Source: Podocnemis expansa
Lineage: Eukaryota; Chordata; Testudines; Podocnemididae
Length of the DNA: 64,000 nucleotides
Direction of reading: 5' to 3'
Assembly: GCA_007922195.1 (NCBI GenBank)
Contig: ML682067.1
Coordinates: forward strand, 8,438,273-8,502,272
Part shown: positions 35,711 through 47,232 of the stretch, one piece after another
Numbering within the stretch: position 1 is the stretch's first letter
Layout of the letters: each line of letters starts with the position of its first letter
Program-made: the position numbers and the translations under genes
The notes under the pieces: model-generated
Database searches by the model: none
Seen by the model: only the letters and a program-made list of their open reading frames with translations
Told to the model about the DNA's origin: nothing

Positions 35711-37340
35711 TAAAAAAAAAAGCCTGCCTATCTATTCCATTGGCTTTCTTTTTTCCAAAAAAGAAAGTCCAATGTAGACTTTCACTTTTGAAAAAAAAGG
35801 CACAGTATTTCAGGACAAGGAGGCAGTCCCAGAATGTTCTCCCAAAATAGCATTTTTTAAAAAAGTTATTTTGTGATAATTATTTCATATATATTTCAAA
35901 ATAATTTTTTTGAGAAAAGTTTTTTCAAAAATGCTCTGCAATGTAGATGCAGCCTACCAGTAAGAACAACCTAGTTTCATACTCTCTTTTAAGTAGTTAA
36001 AGGCCGCTTTCAAATCCCTCTCATTCTTCTTTTCTGCAGATTAAACAAGTCTAGTTCCATCAGCCTCTCCACAAAAGTCATGTGCTTCAACCCCCTAATC
36101 ATTTTGTTGGCCTCTGCTGGATCCTTTCCAGTTGGTCCAAATCTCTTCTGGAGTGTTGTGGAGAGAGGCAAAACTGGACACAATACTCCAAATATGACCT
36201 CATCAGTGCTAAACAGAGGGGAGCCATTGTATCTCTCAATCTGCTGGCAGTGTTCCTACTTAATGCAGCCCAATATATGCCATTAGACTATTTGTCAATA
36301 AGGACAAACTGCTGACTCATAGCCACCGTCTTGTCCACTGTAGCCCCCAGGTCTCTTTCTGCCAGACTGCTCCCTAGCCGGTTAATCCCGTCTGTAGTGG
36401 CGCATGGGATTCATTCTTTCTAAGTACAGGACGCTGTACTTGTTCTCTAGATGTTGTGTGGCCCAATCCTCTAGTTTGTCTAGGTCACTCTGTATCCTAT
36501 TCCTGGCCTCCAGCATATTCACCGCTCCCTCTTCAGCTTAGTGTCATCCGCAAACTTGCTGAGGGTGCAATCCACTACATCCTCCAGATCTTTAATGAAG
36601 ATGTTGAACAAAACTGGCCCAAGTACCAACCCCTAGGGCACTCCCATTTTACTGGCTGCCAATTAGGCATGGAGACTTTGATCATTACCCATTGAGCCTA
36701 GTGATCCAGCCAGCTTTTTATCCACCTTACAGTCGATTCATCCAATCCATACTTCTTTAATTTGCTGATAAGAATATTGTGAGAGACCATATCAAAAGCT
36801 TTCCTAAAATCAAAGTGTTTCACATCCACTGCTTTTTCTGATCCACAGAGTCAATTGGTCAGGCATGACTTGCCCTTTGTGCATCCGTAGTGACTGTCCC
36901 TGAGTACCTTCCTCTCCTCTAAGTGCCACTAAATGGATACCTTGTGAACCTGCTCCAGGATTTTTCCAGGACTGAGGTGAGCATGATCAGTCCATAGTTT
37001 CCTGGATCCTCTTTCTTTTGTTTTCTGAAGATGAGCACTATATTTGGCTTTTTCCAATCCTCTGGCACCTCTGCCCATCACAATGAATTTTTAAAAATAA
37101 TGGCCACTGACTCTTCAATCACATCAGCCACTTCCCCCAGCACCCTCAGCTGTATTGCATCCATCCCCATGGACTGTGCATACCTAGCCTTTCTAAATAG
37201 TTGTGAACATGTCTTTCCAGTACTGAGGGCTGCTCACCTCCTCCCCATTCTGTGCTGCCTAGTGCAGGAGTCTGAGAACTGACCTTGTCTGTGAAGGCAG
37301 AGTCAAAAAGTCATTAAGGATTTCTGCTTTTTCCACCTTT

Positions 37341-37762
37341 GCCCCAGCTTTAATGGTGGAAGAGTGCTGGAAATATGTGAAATATACAGCTGAAGCTACT
37401 TCTCTGTAGATTGTCCATTCTTATTCCTGATCCTGCAATTGGATCCAATCAAGTGGACCCCTGTGCCCATGGACAGCCCCACTGACTAAGTACAGGGGGT
37501 GCAATCTTTTCTGGCCCTTAGACAGGATCCAGGAGTCAAAGGGAGACTCCTTTCTCTCTCCTACAACATGGAAAGAAGCAAGAATTAGATAGACTCTAGC
37601 ATATTTTTAATCAGTGGATTAGTAGACCTTATAGAGCAGATACTGAAGTCAAAGGGAAAACTCCCATGGGTTTCAACTGGTGCTGATAATGCCCTTAATA
37701 TGGAGTAAGATACTAATCAGGATGAGTTAGGGTGACAGAACTGGGTCATAATTGTTTCATAC
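37341..37762. other. No recognisable feature
   Basis: AT-rich stretch between the CR1 and the next repeat, with nothing assignable. Confidence 0.45.
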
Positions 37763-37965
37763 ATAAGAACATAAGAATGGCCATACTGGATCAGACCAAT
37801 GATCCATCTAGCTCAGTATCCTGTCTTCCAACAGTGGCCAGTGCCAGGTACTTCAGGTAATCACCAAATAATTCATCCCCTATTGCCCATCCAAATAAAC
37901 AAAGGCAAGGGATGCTTCAGAACATGCTTTTGTATCCCTGACCATCCTTATTGATCAATGATCAA
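37763..37965 (+). repeat. Dispersed reptile repeat, interrupted by a hAT element
   Basis: The segment starts ACATAAGAACATAAGAATGG, then CATACTGGATCAGACCAATG and CAACAGTGGCCAGTGCCAGG. I recognise this as a very common dispersed sequence of turtle-type genomes, probably the 3' part of a LINE. It ends at or close to the hAT insertion point at 37966. Confidence 0.6.
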
Positions 37966-38318
37966 CAGAAGCCTCATTGCCCCAGAAGACGACCTGGGGC
38001 CCAGGCCTAGGCCCTGCCCCCTGGCCCTAATCCAGAGTCGGGGCCCCAGGCTCCTGCCACTGCCAGCCGGACCCCTGATCCCTGGCTGGGCCTGGGACTG
38101 GGTGAAGCAGTGGCTTTCACAGGCGGCCCAGCTCAAATGACTGGCCGGGAGAAGCAGGCACCACCATGGGCAGCCAAGCCCTGGATTCTGGCAGGCAGCC
38201 CCAGCTACTCAGCCAGGGATGGAGATGGGAGAGGCAGGGGGGTGCACAAGAGATTTGGGGTGCTGGCACCAGGACATGGGGGACGTGCCCCCTATGCCAG
38301 GTGCCAGCAATGCCCCTG
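37966..38318. mobile_element. Short nonautonomous hAT element, perfect 8-bp duplication
   Basis: The element starts CAGAAGCCTCATTGCCC and ends GCCAGCAATGCCCCTG, with identical 8-bp flanks ATGATCAA (37958-37965 and 38319-38326). The right terminus resembles the inverted terminus of the 17870-18442 element (CAGGGG...GCTGG), so the two are related. The interior is GC-rich with no gene. Confidence 0.82.
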
Positions 38319-38326
38319 ATGATCAA

Positions 38327-39506
38327 TACAACTGAAAGCAAATGCAAAGCCATTGCAGAACTCAAAGCCAGGAGTCCAATCATAAAGCCACTTAAGTAGT
38401 CAGCTTTATTCCAATTATACATCAGCAGAAACATCACACTCCTGTAAGGAGGACAGCATGTTCTCTGTATTTTGTAAGAACAGGACTCACCACAAATAAT
38501 TTCAGAGCACATTTCCCCCAGGGTAAGCAGATTCTCCAAGCGTGTGCAGGCTACATGAAAATATGCTTTAGAAGCCTGGCAAAGCAAGAAGCAACTGCAG
38601 CATAAACACTAGCATAGTCATTCATTGTATGTGTTTGCAACTAGAACACCACCACTGACAGGACAACACCCAACTGGAACAGGTGAAAACTCCTGTGATT
38701 TAATCAAGTCTTCCCATGGCAAGAGCTATTCTTCCAAACATGTTGTGCCTCAAAAGAAAAATCTTTTGTATTATTTTTATTTGAATCTATACACTAGGTT
38801 ACTTTCCCTGTCATCCCTTTCTTTTCTGTTTTTGGTCAAAGGCCACTTTGAAGAATCACATGGTCTAGTTCTTCAAAGATAAAAAACGTGTCTGTCTGTA
38901 AACATCAGGTTCAGTTCTGTACAAGACACAAAAGGTTTTATTCTAGTTTGTGATTAGAAAGAAAAAAAGTCAATATTATAATTTTAAAATTGGTTCCTTT
39001 AAAAAGATTTCTGCTTGTTTAGGTACTAATGGGTTAGGGGAAAAAAAAGATTAGAAAGCTTTCAAAAAAGCAGCATTGGTCGAATGATTACTACCATGGT
39101 AACACAGAGACAGCTTATATCCTCAGAATGTGCTTCTTGTACAATAGTAACAATGCACTACAGAAGGCATTGTATTGTTCACCACTGCTTGAATTTCTGA
39201 GCTTGACTATAACAGATGTATTTTCAGACAGTGCTAATAAAAACGGTTTTCTTTGAAAGATTCTAAATCCATATATTCATTTGGAATCAGCTGTAAAGAG
39301 GACTGAATCTTCAAGCTCCAGATATCCAAACTGTCAAAAAGCTGAAGTTCTGATTCCGGAACTTTGTTTTGCTAAAAATTATTGTTCATATAGCAAAACA
39401 GGTAGCAGTCCCAAGCAGGTCCAAGACCTTGATGGGCTAGGCACTTTGTAAATGTAAGAGATTTTTAAATTCTCATTATTTAAAATTCCCACATGTACTA
39501 CACAGT
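38327..39506. other. No recognisable feature
   Basis: No gene, RNA or complete element is seen. Confidence 0.45.
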
Positions 39507-39862
39507 GGCTACATCTAAACTGGAGCCTTACGTTGACTTAAGTCAACTTAAGGAAAGACATGTCCACACTGGACTTTTGTTAAGTCAACTTAACCACTTG
39601 CTTAAGTTGACTTAATAACTCCAGCCCTTAAAGTCAACTTAAGCATTAAAGTTGACTTTATCAAGTCAACTTAACACATTGTAGATAGGGTCGTCTACAC
39701 TATAGGCTTTGTTAAATCAACTTAACAGAGCCCTCCAGTGTGGACATAGCCTTTAAGTAGACTTTGTTAAGTCAACTTAACTTTAAAGTCAACTTTGTTA
39801 AATCAACTTAAAGTCAACCTTGTTAAGTCAACTTAACTGAGCCCTCTAGTGTAGACATAGCC
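39507..39862. mobile_element. Harbinger-like MITE dense in AAGTCAACTT motifs
   Basis: The left end GGCTACATCTAAACTGGAG and right end CTAGTGTAGACATAGCC are inverted relatives. The interior is almost entirely repeats of the near-palindrome GTTAAGTCAACTTAA, with at least seven copies, and a second internal pair of TGTCCACACTGG / CCAGTGTGGACA-like ends. This suggests two or more copies arranged in tandem or nested. No clear target duplication was found. Confidence 0.78.
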
Positions 39863-40491
39863 ACTCAGACCTAGTTAAGCTAATATAACTGACATTTTAA
39901 GTAGCTTCAATCTATTGTGCCCTTCCAAAACTCTTACTACTTTAGAACTGCCTGGTGGGCATAATGAATGGAGCAGTGGTTCCAATATATGCAAGCCCAT
40001 CCACTCCCCATTACAGTCACTCCAGTCTGTCCAGTCCACACAGTATCCCAGCTCAGCAGATGGCTGCCTTTGATGTAGACATGGCAGCAAAGGAAGACAA
40101 GCAAGGACAGATTTTAAGCAGGAGGCCTCAGCACTATTAAACTTATGAAAGGAAAGGGGAACAACCACTCCATCACCCTTAGTCTCACCTATCAGGCATT
40201 TTAAGTGGCTTCAGTGCAAGGGTTACAAGGCTCCTGCAATATAACACTATGACACAGGGTTGGGTTGACACTTTTCAGCCTATCCTTGGACTCAGCTTTG
40301 TACAAATTAGATGGAAATTTATTTAGAAACAGACATTAATATGTTATCTTGTTGTTCTCTACATTGAATGTAGGGGAGGGGTCACGAAAGTCACAGTTTG
40401 CCTTGGGTGCCAAAAACCTTTGGGTCAGCCCTAAGTTCTGAGGCTACCAGTACTGCATGAGCCTTGAAATGGTCATAACTAGGATTTAAAT

Positions 40492-41634
40492 CAGGGGTAT
40501 CAAACTCATTCAGTGGGGAGGGCCACACTGGAAAGCAAGACACCTGTCATGGGCCATGTGACTGCACAGGTTCCCCAGTCATTTCCCCCTCCATGTTCAG
40601 AGTGTCGTGGTCTCCCCTTTCACCTCCAGAGGCAGCCGTAGGCAATCAGGGGCCTAGGCATAGTCCCATTGTGGGGCCTCCTATAGGGCCCCACAGAGCC
40701 CCTCCTGTGGTTCCAGCTCCCTGCCACTGTTCCTTGGCTCCCCTTTGGGTGCCCCCATGGATCCAGGTCCCCACCCCCGGCCCCCAGTGCTCCCTCTGTT
40801 CCCCCCCCCATGGCTTCAGCTCCCTGCCATTGGCCCCTGGCCTCAAGACCAGCTCCCCTCCTGCCACTGACCAAGGCAGATGGTGGCTTTTAGGGTAGCT
40901 GAAGCAGGCAACGGGGCCCCTTACTCTTGGGGGCCCTAGGTGTGCACCTGCTTCACCTATCCCAAAAGCACATCTGTTCACCTTTCCACATCTCTGCAAG
41001 CTCTCTGACACCTTCCCTTTCTGCAGCTCTGTAGGCTTCCCTTCCCCACGCAGGCTCCCAGACCCCTGCCCCCCCTTCTCCTTCCCTTTCCACATCCCCT
41101 ACCTCTTGGTGGCTGGCAAAAAACTCAGTCTTAGTCACAGGCAGCTGTGCTGGGTTCCTGCATCTCCTCTGCCCCGCCCACTCGTTGTCAGTCATTCAGA
41201 ATGCTGGCCTTTGGTTTGCTCAGTCCCAGCTGGCCTTTGATTGGCTTGTTCCCACATGGGCCCCAACCACTTTTTCCTTTTTTGTTTGTGCTTCGTTCAA
41301 TGTGCTGTCAATCAAATTAGCATGCTGACTGACTGACAGTGAACAGTTGGGATGGGAGGCAGTCACCTGCTGTGACTGAGACTCTGATTGGTTGGCAGGC
41401 CACAGCAGAGCTGAGCTAGGATTGGCTAGTGTGCTTCGTTCCCCTGTGCCATGACTTGGATCATGGGAGTGAGTGAGTCAGAAGCATGCCTAGCCCTGCT
41501 ATGCCAGGAGACTGTCCTTGGAGTTGGCTACTGCAGACAGCTTCCAGGCACAGCCCAGGTAGCCACTCTGTGGGCCAGATCAGTGCCTTTGGCGGGCCTG
41601 ATTTGGCCTGTGGGCTGTGAGTTTGACACCCCTG
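40492..41634. mobile_element. Nonautonomous hAT element (1.1 kb)
   Basis: The ends CAGGGGTATCAAACTCATTC and GTGAGTTTGACACCCCTG are inverted. The flanks ATTTAAAT (40484-40491) and GTTTAAAT (41635-41642) match at 7 of 8 positions. The termini are the same type as in the 210-bp element at 55401. The interior is GC-rich, with GGGGCCCC clusters around 40650-40930 and no recognisable transposase. Confidence 0.87.
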
Positions 41635-41704
41635 GTTTAAATTAATGAAAGGGGAGGGCAAGAGACCAATCAGCTCCCTTCCTTCCCAAACTATCTAAAC
41701 AGGG

Positions 41705-41905
41705 GTTAAGTTCCAAAGGGGTGGTCATGTTAGTCTAGTTCAGCAAAACAAACAAGGAGTCCTGTGGTACTTGTAAAGACTAATGAATTTATTTATTTAT
41801 TCTTCAAAGCAACTGATGAAGTTGGATTTTTCTACCATGAAAACTCACGTGATAATTAAATTTGGTAGTCTTTAAAACTGCCACAGAACTCCCTGTTTGT
41901 TTTAA
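41705..41905 (+). mobile_element. Penelope-type fragment, hammerhead-like boxes partly kept
   Basis: The order is TGTTAGTCTAGTTCAGC, then AAGGAGTCCTGTGGTACTTG and AAGACTAATGAATTT, then CTGATGAAGTTGGA, TCTACCATGAAAAC, and finally the inverted TAGTCTTTAAAACTGCCACA and ACTCCCTGTTTGTTTT. Both CTGATGA and GAAA boxes are present, but stem II is damaged by substitutions. The most complete module of the four in length. Confidence 0.6.
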
Positions 41906-42425
41906 TGAGCAGTTAGAGACTCTACATCCTACAGTAAGTGTTTTTACCCCAGAATCTAAATCCTCTGGCTATTGAGGCTGCTTTTTGCTCACCTAAAGGA
42001 ACACCGACACTACTTGCTCTGGGATAAATTCAATGTGGTGCACTTGCCTAAATGGGGTGGAAAGTACGGCTACAACCTGCCAATCAAGAACAGACTTAGA
42101 GCAATAAATTCTTTGAAAACAAGTGTTAACATTTACTTTAATTACAATATTTTAATGAAATTCAAGAACTGAAAATATTTGTCTTAACAATCAATAATCA
42201 TTTATCACAGTGAGCATAGCATAGAATGACAATTAAATAGAATGCAGCTCTGCTGCATTACAGTATTTAAAAATCATAGGAACATAACTACAAACCTAAC
42301 AATAAACTTAGCACTCTATAGTGAATACATTAAAAATCACAAAAATCCTTACACATACCTAAATACTTGACAATCTATAGCATTCAACAAATAGTGATCA
42401 GTCATTTGTTGAATGGGTGAAGATA
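41906..42425. other. No recognisable feature
   Basis: AT-rich stretch with nothing assignable. Confidence 0.45.
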
Positions 42426-42426
42426 A

Positions 42427-42557
42427 GATCAAAAGATCAATCAATAGGGCTGGAAGGGACCTCATGAGATCATCAAGTCTAACCCCCTGGGAATTGAACC
42501 CAGGACCTTCTGCATGTTAAGCAGAGGTGCTAGCCACTACACTATTTGCAGGGCCTA
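42427..42557 (-). mobile_element. tRNA-Val-derived SINE with CR1-like tail
   Basis: On the minus strand the head (about 42557-42486) reads like tRNA-Val(AAC). It has a TAGTGTAGTGGCTAGCA box A, an anticodon stem TCTGC/GCAGA around loop TTAACAT (anticodon AAC), and a CTGGG TTCAATT CCCAG T-arm containing box B. The acceptor strands do not pair, so it is not a functional tRNA gene. The tail (about 42485-42427) reads GGGGGTTAGACTTGATGATC then CTCATGAGGTCCCTTCCAGC, clearly a CR1 3'-end sequence. The tail would let CR1 machinery mobilise it. It has essentially no tRNA-unrelated body between the two parts. Confidence 0.8.
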
Positions 42558-43625
42558 AGCTTTTCTCAGTCACACTACACTCACTCAGCTTTATTGACAG
42601 GCATACCACAAGTGCTCTCTTACTTATAGCACCTCACACATTCCTCTGCACTGTCAGTTTGGATCCTGTTCTGCTCTGTCAGAGACAGAGGTTCACCTCA
42701 GAATCTGGACATACAAGTCGGGACTCAGTTAGCTGAGTTGTCCAGATCCCTCAGTAAAACCAATGCCTTTCCTGATGATCGACGAACTGGCCCAGTCAGG
42801 ATCAGGTCCTCAGGGTGGGTGTCAGCTCTAGATGGCTTGATCCTTGATGAGGCTGTTGCTGGTCCACTAGGTGGTCTCTATGCTATTCAAGTTTCTCTAG
42901 TCAAGGTCCACTTCAGCCTCAGTCCTTCATTTCTCTGGTCTCCTGTCAGGGTCTGGTCCTGGTCATCTGCTTCTTCAGTCTGTGGACTGGCTCTGCTCTG
43001 GTCTGGTCTAACCTAATTTATATAAATCTAAAGTTGATTAGTTAACCTCCCCAGGGTCCCCTGATGTCTTATCAGAGATAGATGTAAAAGTCCAGGCGAG
43101 AGGTGGCTGCTTTTGTTCAGTGCTGGAGTCTGTTGGGGACTTCCTGCTGTCCAGCTCCTCTGTTCCAGTGAAGCTCTCCTCAGGAGCTGGTCTGGGTCAG
43201 TGGCATCCTCAGCTACAGTGGCTCCTCAAGGTCTTCTTCTGGTTCCTCTTCAGGTTCCTCTTTGGTGCAGCTTGGCCGAATGCCAAAGCTTCACAAAGCT
43301 GCTTGAGCAAATGTCTCCCTTTTTATACTCTCAGGAGGCGGGGGGGTGGGGCGGAAATGAGGGGCATGAGTCATAGCCTTGTGCATGCTCCAGTGTGACT
43401 GATGGAGGGAGAAAAATGAGTCAGCCTACCATTTTTGGAAGATTACATCATTCTTGGGTAAAGGAGGGGTGGTTGCTAAGGAGTGGCTCTGGGTAGGGGA
43501 GCGGCAAGTTCTAAGGAGCAGTTTTAGGTAGGGAGGTGCATGTTCTAAAGGGTGGAATGGAGTTTAAGGAGGTATTTTAGAACAGAATAGGGTTTAGGAC
43601 AGAATGTACGGGGGGCTCCTCCTTA
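42558..43625 (-). repeat. Possible LTR-type repeat, inverse orientation
   Basis: GC-balanced, short-motif-rich DNA differing from its AT-rich surroundings. TTTTTATACTC at about 43319 would be a TATA box on the minus strand, and the AGCTTTATTGA at about 42588 a polyadenylation region. No defined ends were found, so the call is speculative. Confidence 0.25.
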
Positions 43626-46600
43626 AAAGTCATGAAATGGCTGCCAGTCACTAATCTTTGTTGAATGCTACATTTGTTAATACTTATTCATTACTTCCTA
43701 AAATATCCAAATTATATTATTTTACAACTAAGTTAACACTTGTGTTACCACTAGCTAAGAATTAAGCGGCGGATTATAAAAAGGGTTTCCTCTGTCAGTT
43801 TGCCTTCCACCATTTTCACTCATAGCTTTAAATAATTTGGGGGGAAAACCCTGCCTACAGTGTTCCCTGTTCAACAGGGGCTGTTCCAATCTCCTCTAGC
43901 CCCATCAAGTCTTCCCACCCATTGAGGCAGGCGAGTGGTATTGGGATACTAGAAAAGAGGGCATTAAGGAAATGGCAGACCCTCCTTATGTGAACTGAGG
44001 GTTTTCTCTATATGTGGATCTGAGAGACATGATCCCCACCCCAAACCCCTCACTCTGTTGTTCAGCTAGTCATCTGCTCTTCAAAACTCAACTGTCTTTC
44101 TGCTGTGAAAGAGCATTATTGCATTTAACATAAGCCCTTTGAGAAGGGTTATTCCATTCAGTCCCACCATCAGTGAACCAGCTAAGGAATCTTCAAAAGA
44201 TTGCATTGATTCAGTTTAAGGAGTCTGGCAGTCTTCTCGTAGAACCAAAACTTCTCTGATGGTTCTTTAAGAAATGAGGCCTCTTCCTTTTAAAGAAAGG
44301 CCATGAAGTTTTCTGCCAGGTGATGGTGTCTTAGGCTCTATTTCCAGTCATTAAAGTCAGAGGAGTTTGCTATATTATGCCTCAATCTTAATCACTCTTC
44401 CCCCATGCTTCATATGTCACTTAGCTTCTTCAAGCATAAGCTCTTCACATATGTTTGGACAGCACTTAGCACAGTATGATCCTGAGCCTAACTGAGGGCT
44501 ACACATTAAGTGATCATAATATTGTGTGTTCATTCTTCAAACAACTGTGTTTAGACTGTCGTGAAACAAATTTTTCTACACATCTCTCTGTAGCTGACAG
44601 ATCACTGCTGGTTTTAGCAACAATTAAACAAATTAGTGGAGACTGTGGACATGCCAGAGAGACTACTGAAGTTCAGATTTACTCCTCTGAAATGATAAAT
44701 AATCTAATCTTGAATCAGATCCAGGCAGATTCTATGAGAAACTTTTCTGATTAGCTATTTATACTCTTCATTGCCTTAGCACCTAGAAATCCCAAACAGT
44801 GATCAGAGCCCCAGGATGCTAGGCTCTGTACATTCAAGAGGAAAAGGCGGTCGCTACCATTAAGATCTTACAGCTTAAGTATTTACACTGTTTAAACAAA
44901 ACAAAACAAAAGTTTATCTAAAAAGTTTTCCATATTTTTCCCTTGAAATTAGCAAGTTAAAATAATGAAGAAGAGAAAGATTTTCCCAGTCTCATTTATT
45001 GCTCATTTTAATAAAAAGGGCAACAACATTGTCTTCAAATCACTAGTGGCACTACTTGATAAGCATAAATTAGGGTCCAGCCTTTCTTTTACCTGTTTAA
45101 CTCACTGAAAGTTTTGCCATCAGTTTCACTGGGAGTAGGATCTGCCTTCTGTAAATTTTTTAGCTGTCTAATCACCACCTAAGCAGACATTAATTAATCT
45201 AGGCATGGGAGATGGCGTATACTATTTTATAACACATTTGTGTTAAAAAGTAGATATATTTTCATTCGCTAGTAGTTATATTTGTTGTAATTTTACATTA
45301 AGATTCATTAGACTGTATTTTGCGATGTTGTTCACTTTATAAACTTCTTCAGTTATACACTCTTACTGTGCAGATGTGTGAAACAAGTTGAAGGACACAA
45401 TTTTCAAAATAATGTTATGTATATATGAGAGAGAGAGAGAGATAAAGAGAGTTGAAGATAGGTAATCCTGTAGATACTTTATTCAAAACTATTCACATCA
45501 CATGTACTTTTCTTTAAACATACACCTACTCATCTCTTCTAAATACTATACTTATCTATAAAGATACATGGAAATTAACACAATGACCTAATACCTGAAA
45601 GGTGCTGAGAACCCATAACTCTTACAGAAGTCAATCAAATATGCCACTATCAGGATCAGACTTTACCCAGGCACAAAAACAGAAGTAATATTTGGCTCAA
45701 GCAGACAACAAACAGCATTTTAATAAAACTTTAAAAGACCACATATGCAAAAATAATTGTTTTACAGATTCCTTCTAATCAGTAATCACAATAGTTTATG
45801 ACTGACTTAGGATATGATGCCTTCTGTTTAGAATCCCTTTATACTCCTAGGGTTTTAGCTCAAAGAAATAGCCCCCACACACCTCCACACCCCAGTTATC
45901 ATAAAATACAAGCAGAACGTAAAATAATTAGAACAACTTAGAGAGCTGGGTGCAATGACAATCCTACAGGCCAAGTAGAAACAAAAAAATGCCCCAACCA
46001 TGGACCCAAGTAAAAGGAAAGAGCTGAAATTTTAAAGTAGACAAAGATTAGAATATTTATTTTTTGCTATTGGAAAGGGTAATCTGAGGGCTACAATAAG
46101 GCTGGAAGGAAAGATGAGTGGCATTGTGTGTACTGGCTGTAGACAAAAGCAGAAAGAAATTGCTGACTAGAAGATGAAAGAAATATATGACATGGTAGTT
46201 TGGGTGGCAGGAAGACACATCAGCTAAATCTAATATAACAAGAGAGGCGCCATTCCAATAAAACATACACGTGTTCAAGTTAAGAACGAGAGCAATCACA
46301 CTGACATCAATGAGGTGATATTTGTAGGGAGAAGTTGCCTAGACTTTAGCCATTGGTGACCTGTCATCAGGGTAGCAGTACTAGGGCAGAACCATCTCTA
46401 GACAGATGACCCATCCAGTATGCAAATTTACACTAGTGCAGTTTACCTCAGTTTAAAGCAGGAAGGGAGGCTATACTGGTCCCACTTTGCCAGTCTATAG
46501 TAGGGACTTGCACAGGAGCAGCTGTACCAGTAGCTGGAATATAGTATCAACAAAGCCTTAGACTATTCACGTATTTAAACTTAAGCATGTGCTTAAACAC

Positions 46601-47229
46601 TTTGCTGGATCAGGGCCTGAGACAACAACCCGTGCCCCACCTATGGAAAACTTCAGGTAAACGATCCCTTTAGCAGTTGCTTTGAGCAGGCCCTTTGGCC
46701 TACTAGGCCTGTAAATTTTTTAGATTTATTAACATTCTAGCCCCTGTTTGTTTATGCGTTTCTACTAGGTAAATGTCTATAGTACAGCCTACATTTCTTT
46801 TTATTAGAAACCAGAAGTAGCATTGTGAAGGCAGTAACTCAGCTCTGGCAACTCCTCCTGGTCAGATACAGTATGGCAGCCATCTCCCCACTCAGTTTTG
46901 CTGCCAACGTCTTCTCTGCTTCTTTAATACTCTGCCTCTTCTTGTGACTTAGCCCTCACATCCAAGTTTCTCCCCTTCTGGGGTAGTCCAGAATCAAAAA
47001 CAAGGGAAGTTAACACAAACAAAGTGAGCAAGATAAAGAGTGGTCAGTGACTCCCTCTGTGGGAATATCAGGATCTGGCCCTTTCTCTACTCAGTGAGGG
47101 GTCTTCAGGCAATGGCCCATAAGTGAGCTGTCCTTCTCCCCTTTAAAGCTTGCTCTGGCCTGTGCATACATTGCACCTATGACAGGCTGGAGCTGTCTGA
47201 GGCAGGAGCAGCTCCTTTACACTTGCTGT
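43626..47229. other. No recognisable feature apart from a GA microsatellite
   Basis: AT-rich DNA. A (GA)n run lies at about 45428-45442. Short frames carry no domain, and no element termini were seen. Confidence 0.45.
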
Positions 47230-47232
47230 CTA

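Larger units (their letters stand above)
35053..35953. mobile_element. Foldback element with very long inverted repeats
   Basis: The left arm (AGCTATGTCTACATTGCAGA...) is the inverted complement of the right arm (...TCTGCAATGTAGATGCAGC), and homology continues inward for several hundred bases. Both arms are packed with TTTTTTGAAAAA and TTTCAAAATA-type motifs. A 4-bp direct repeat CTAC flanks it (35049-35052 and 35954-35957). The interrupted CR1 resumes on the other side, which makes the insertion certain. The centre holds a Penelope-type fragment (35543-35710). Confidence 0.85.
34778..37340 (-). mobile_element. Older CR1 LINE fragment, split by a foldback element
   Basis: The 3' end lies at 34778 (rc of ATAGAATCATAG...GTTGGAAGGGACATC). 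Minus-strand reverse-transcriptase sequence then runs to about 37340, interrupted at 35053-35953. The catalytic SKFADDTK box is still readable near 36550. Many stops and frameshifts make it clearly older than the CR1 at 11961. The 5' part (endonuclease and ORF1) is absent. Confidence 0.88.

Noticed and set aside
42486..42557. Functional tRNA-Val gene
   Set aside because: The acceptor strands do not pair and CR1-like sequence follows directly, so it is the head of a SINE.
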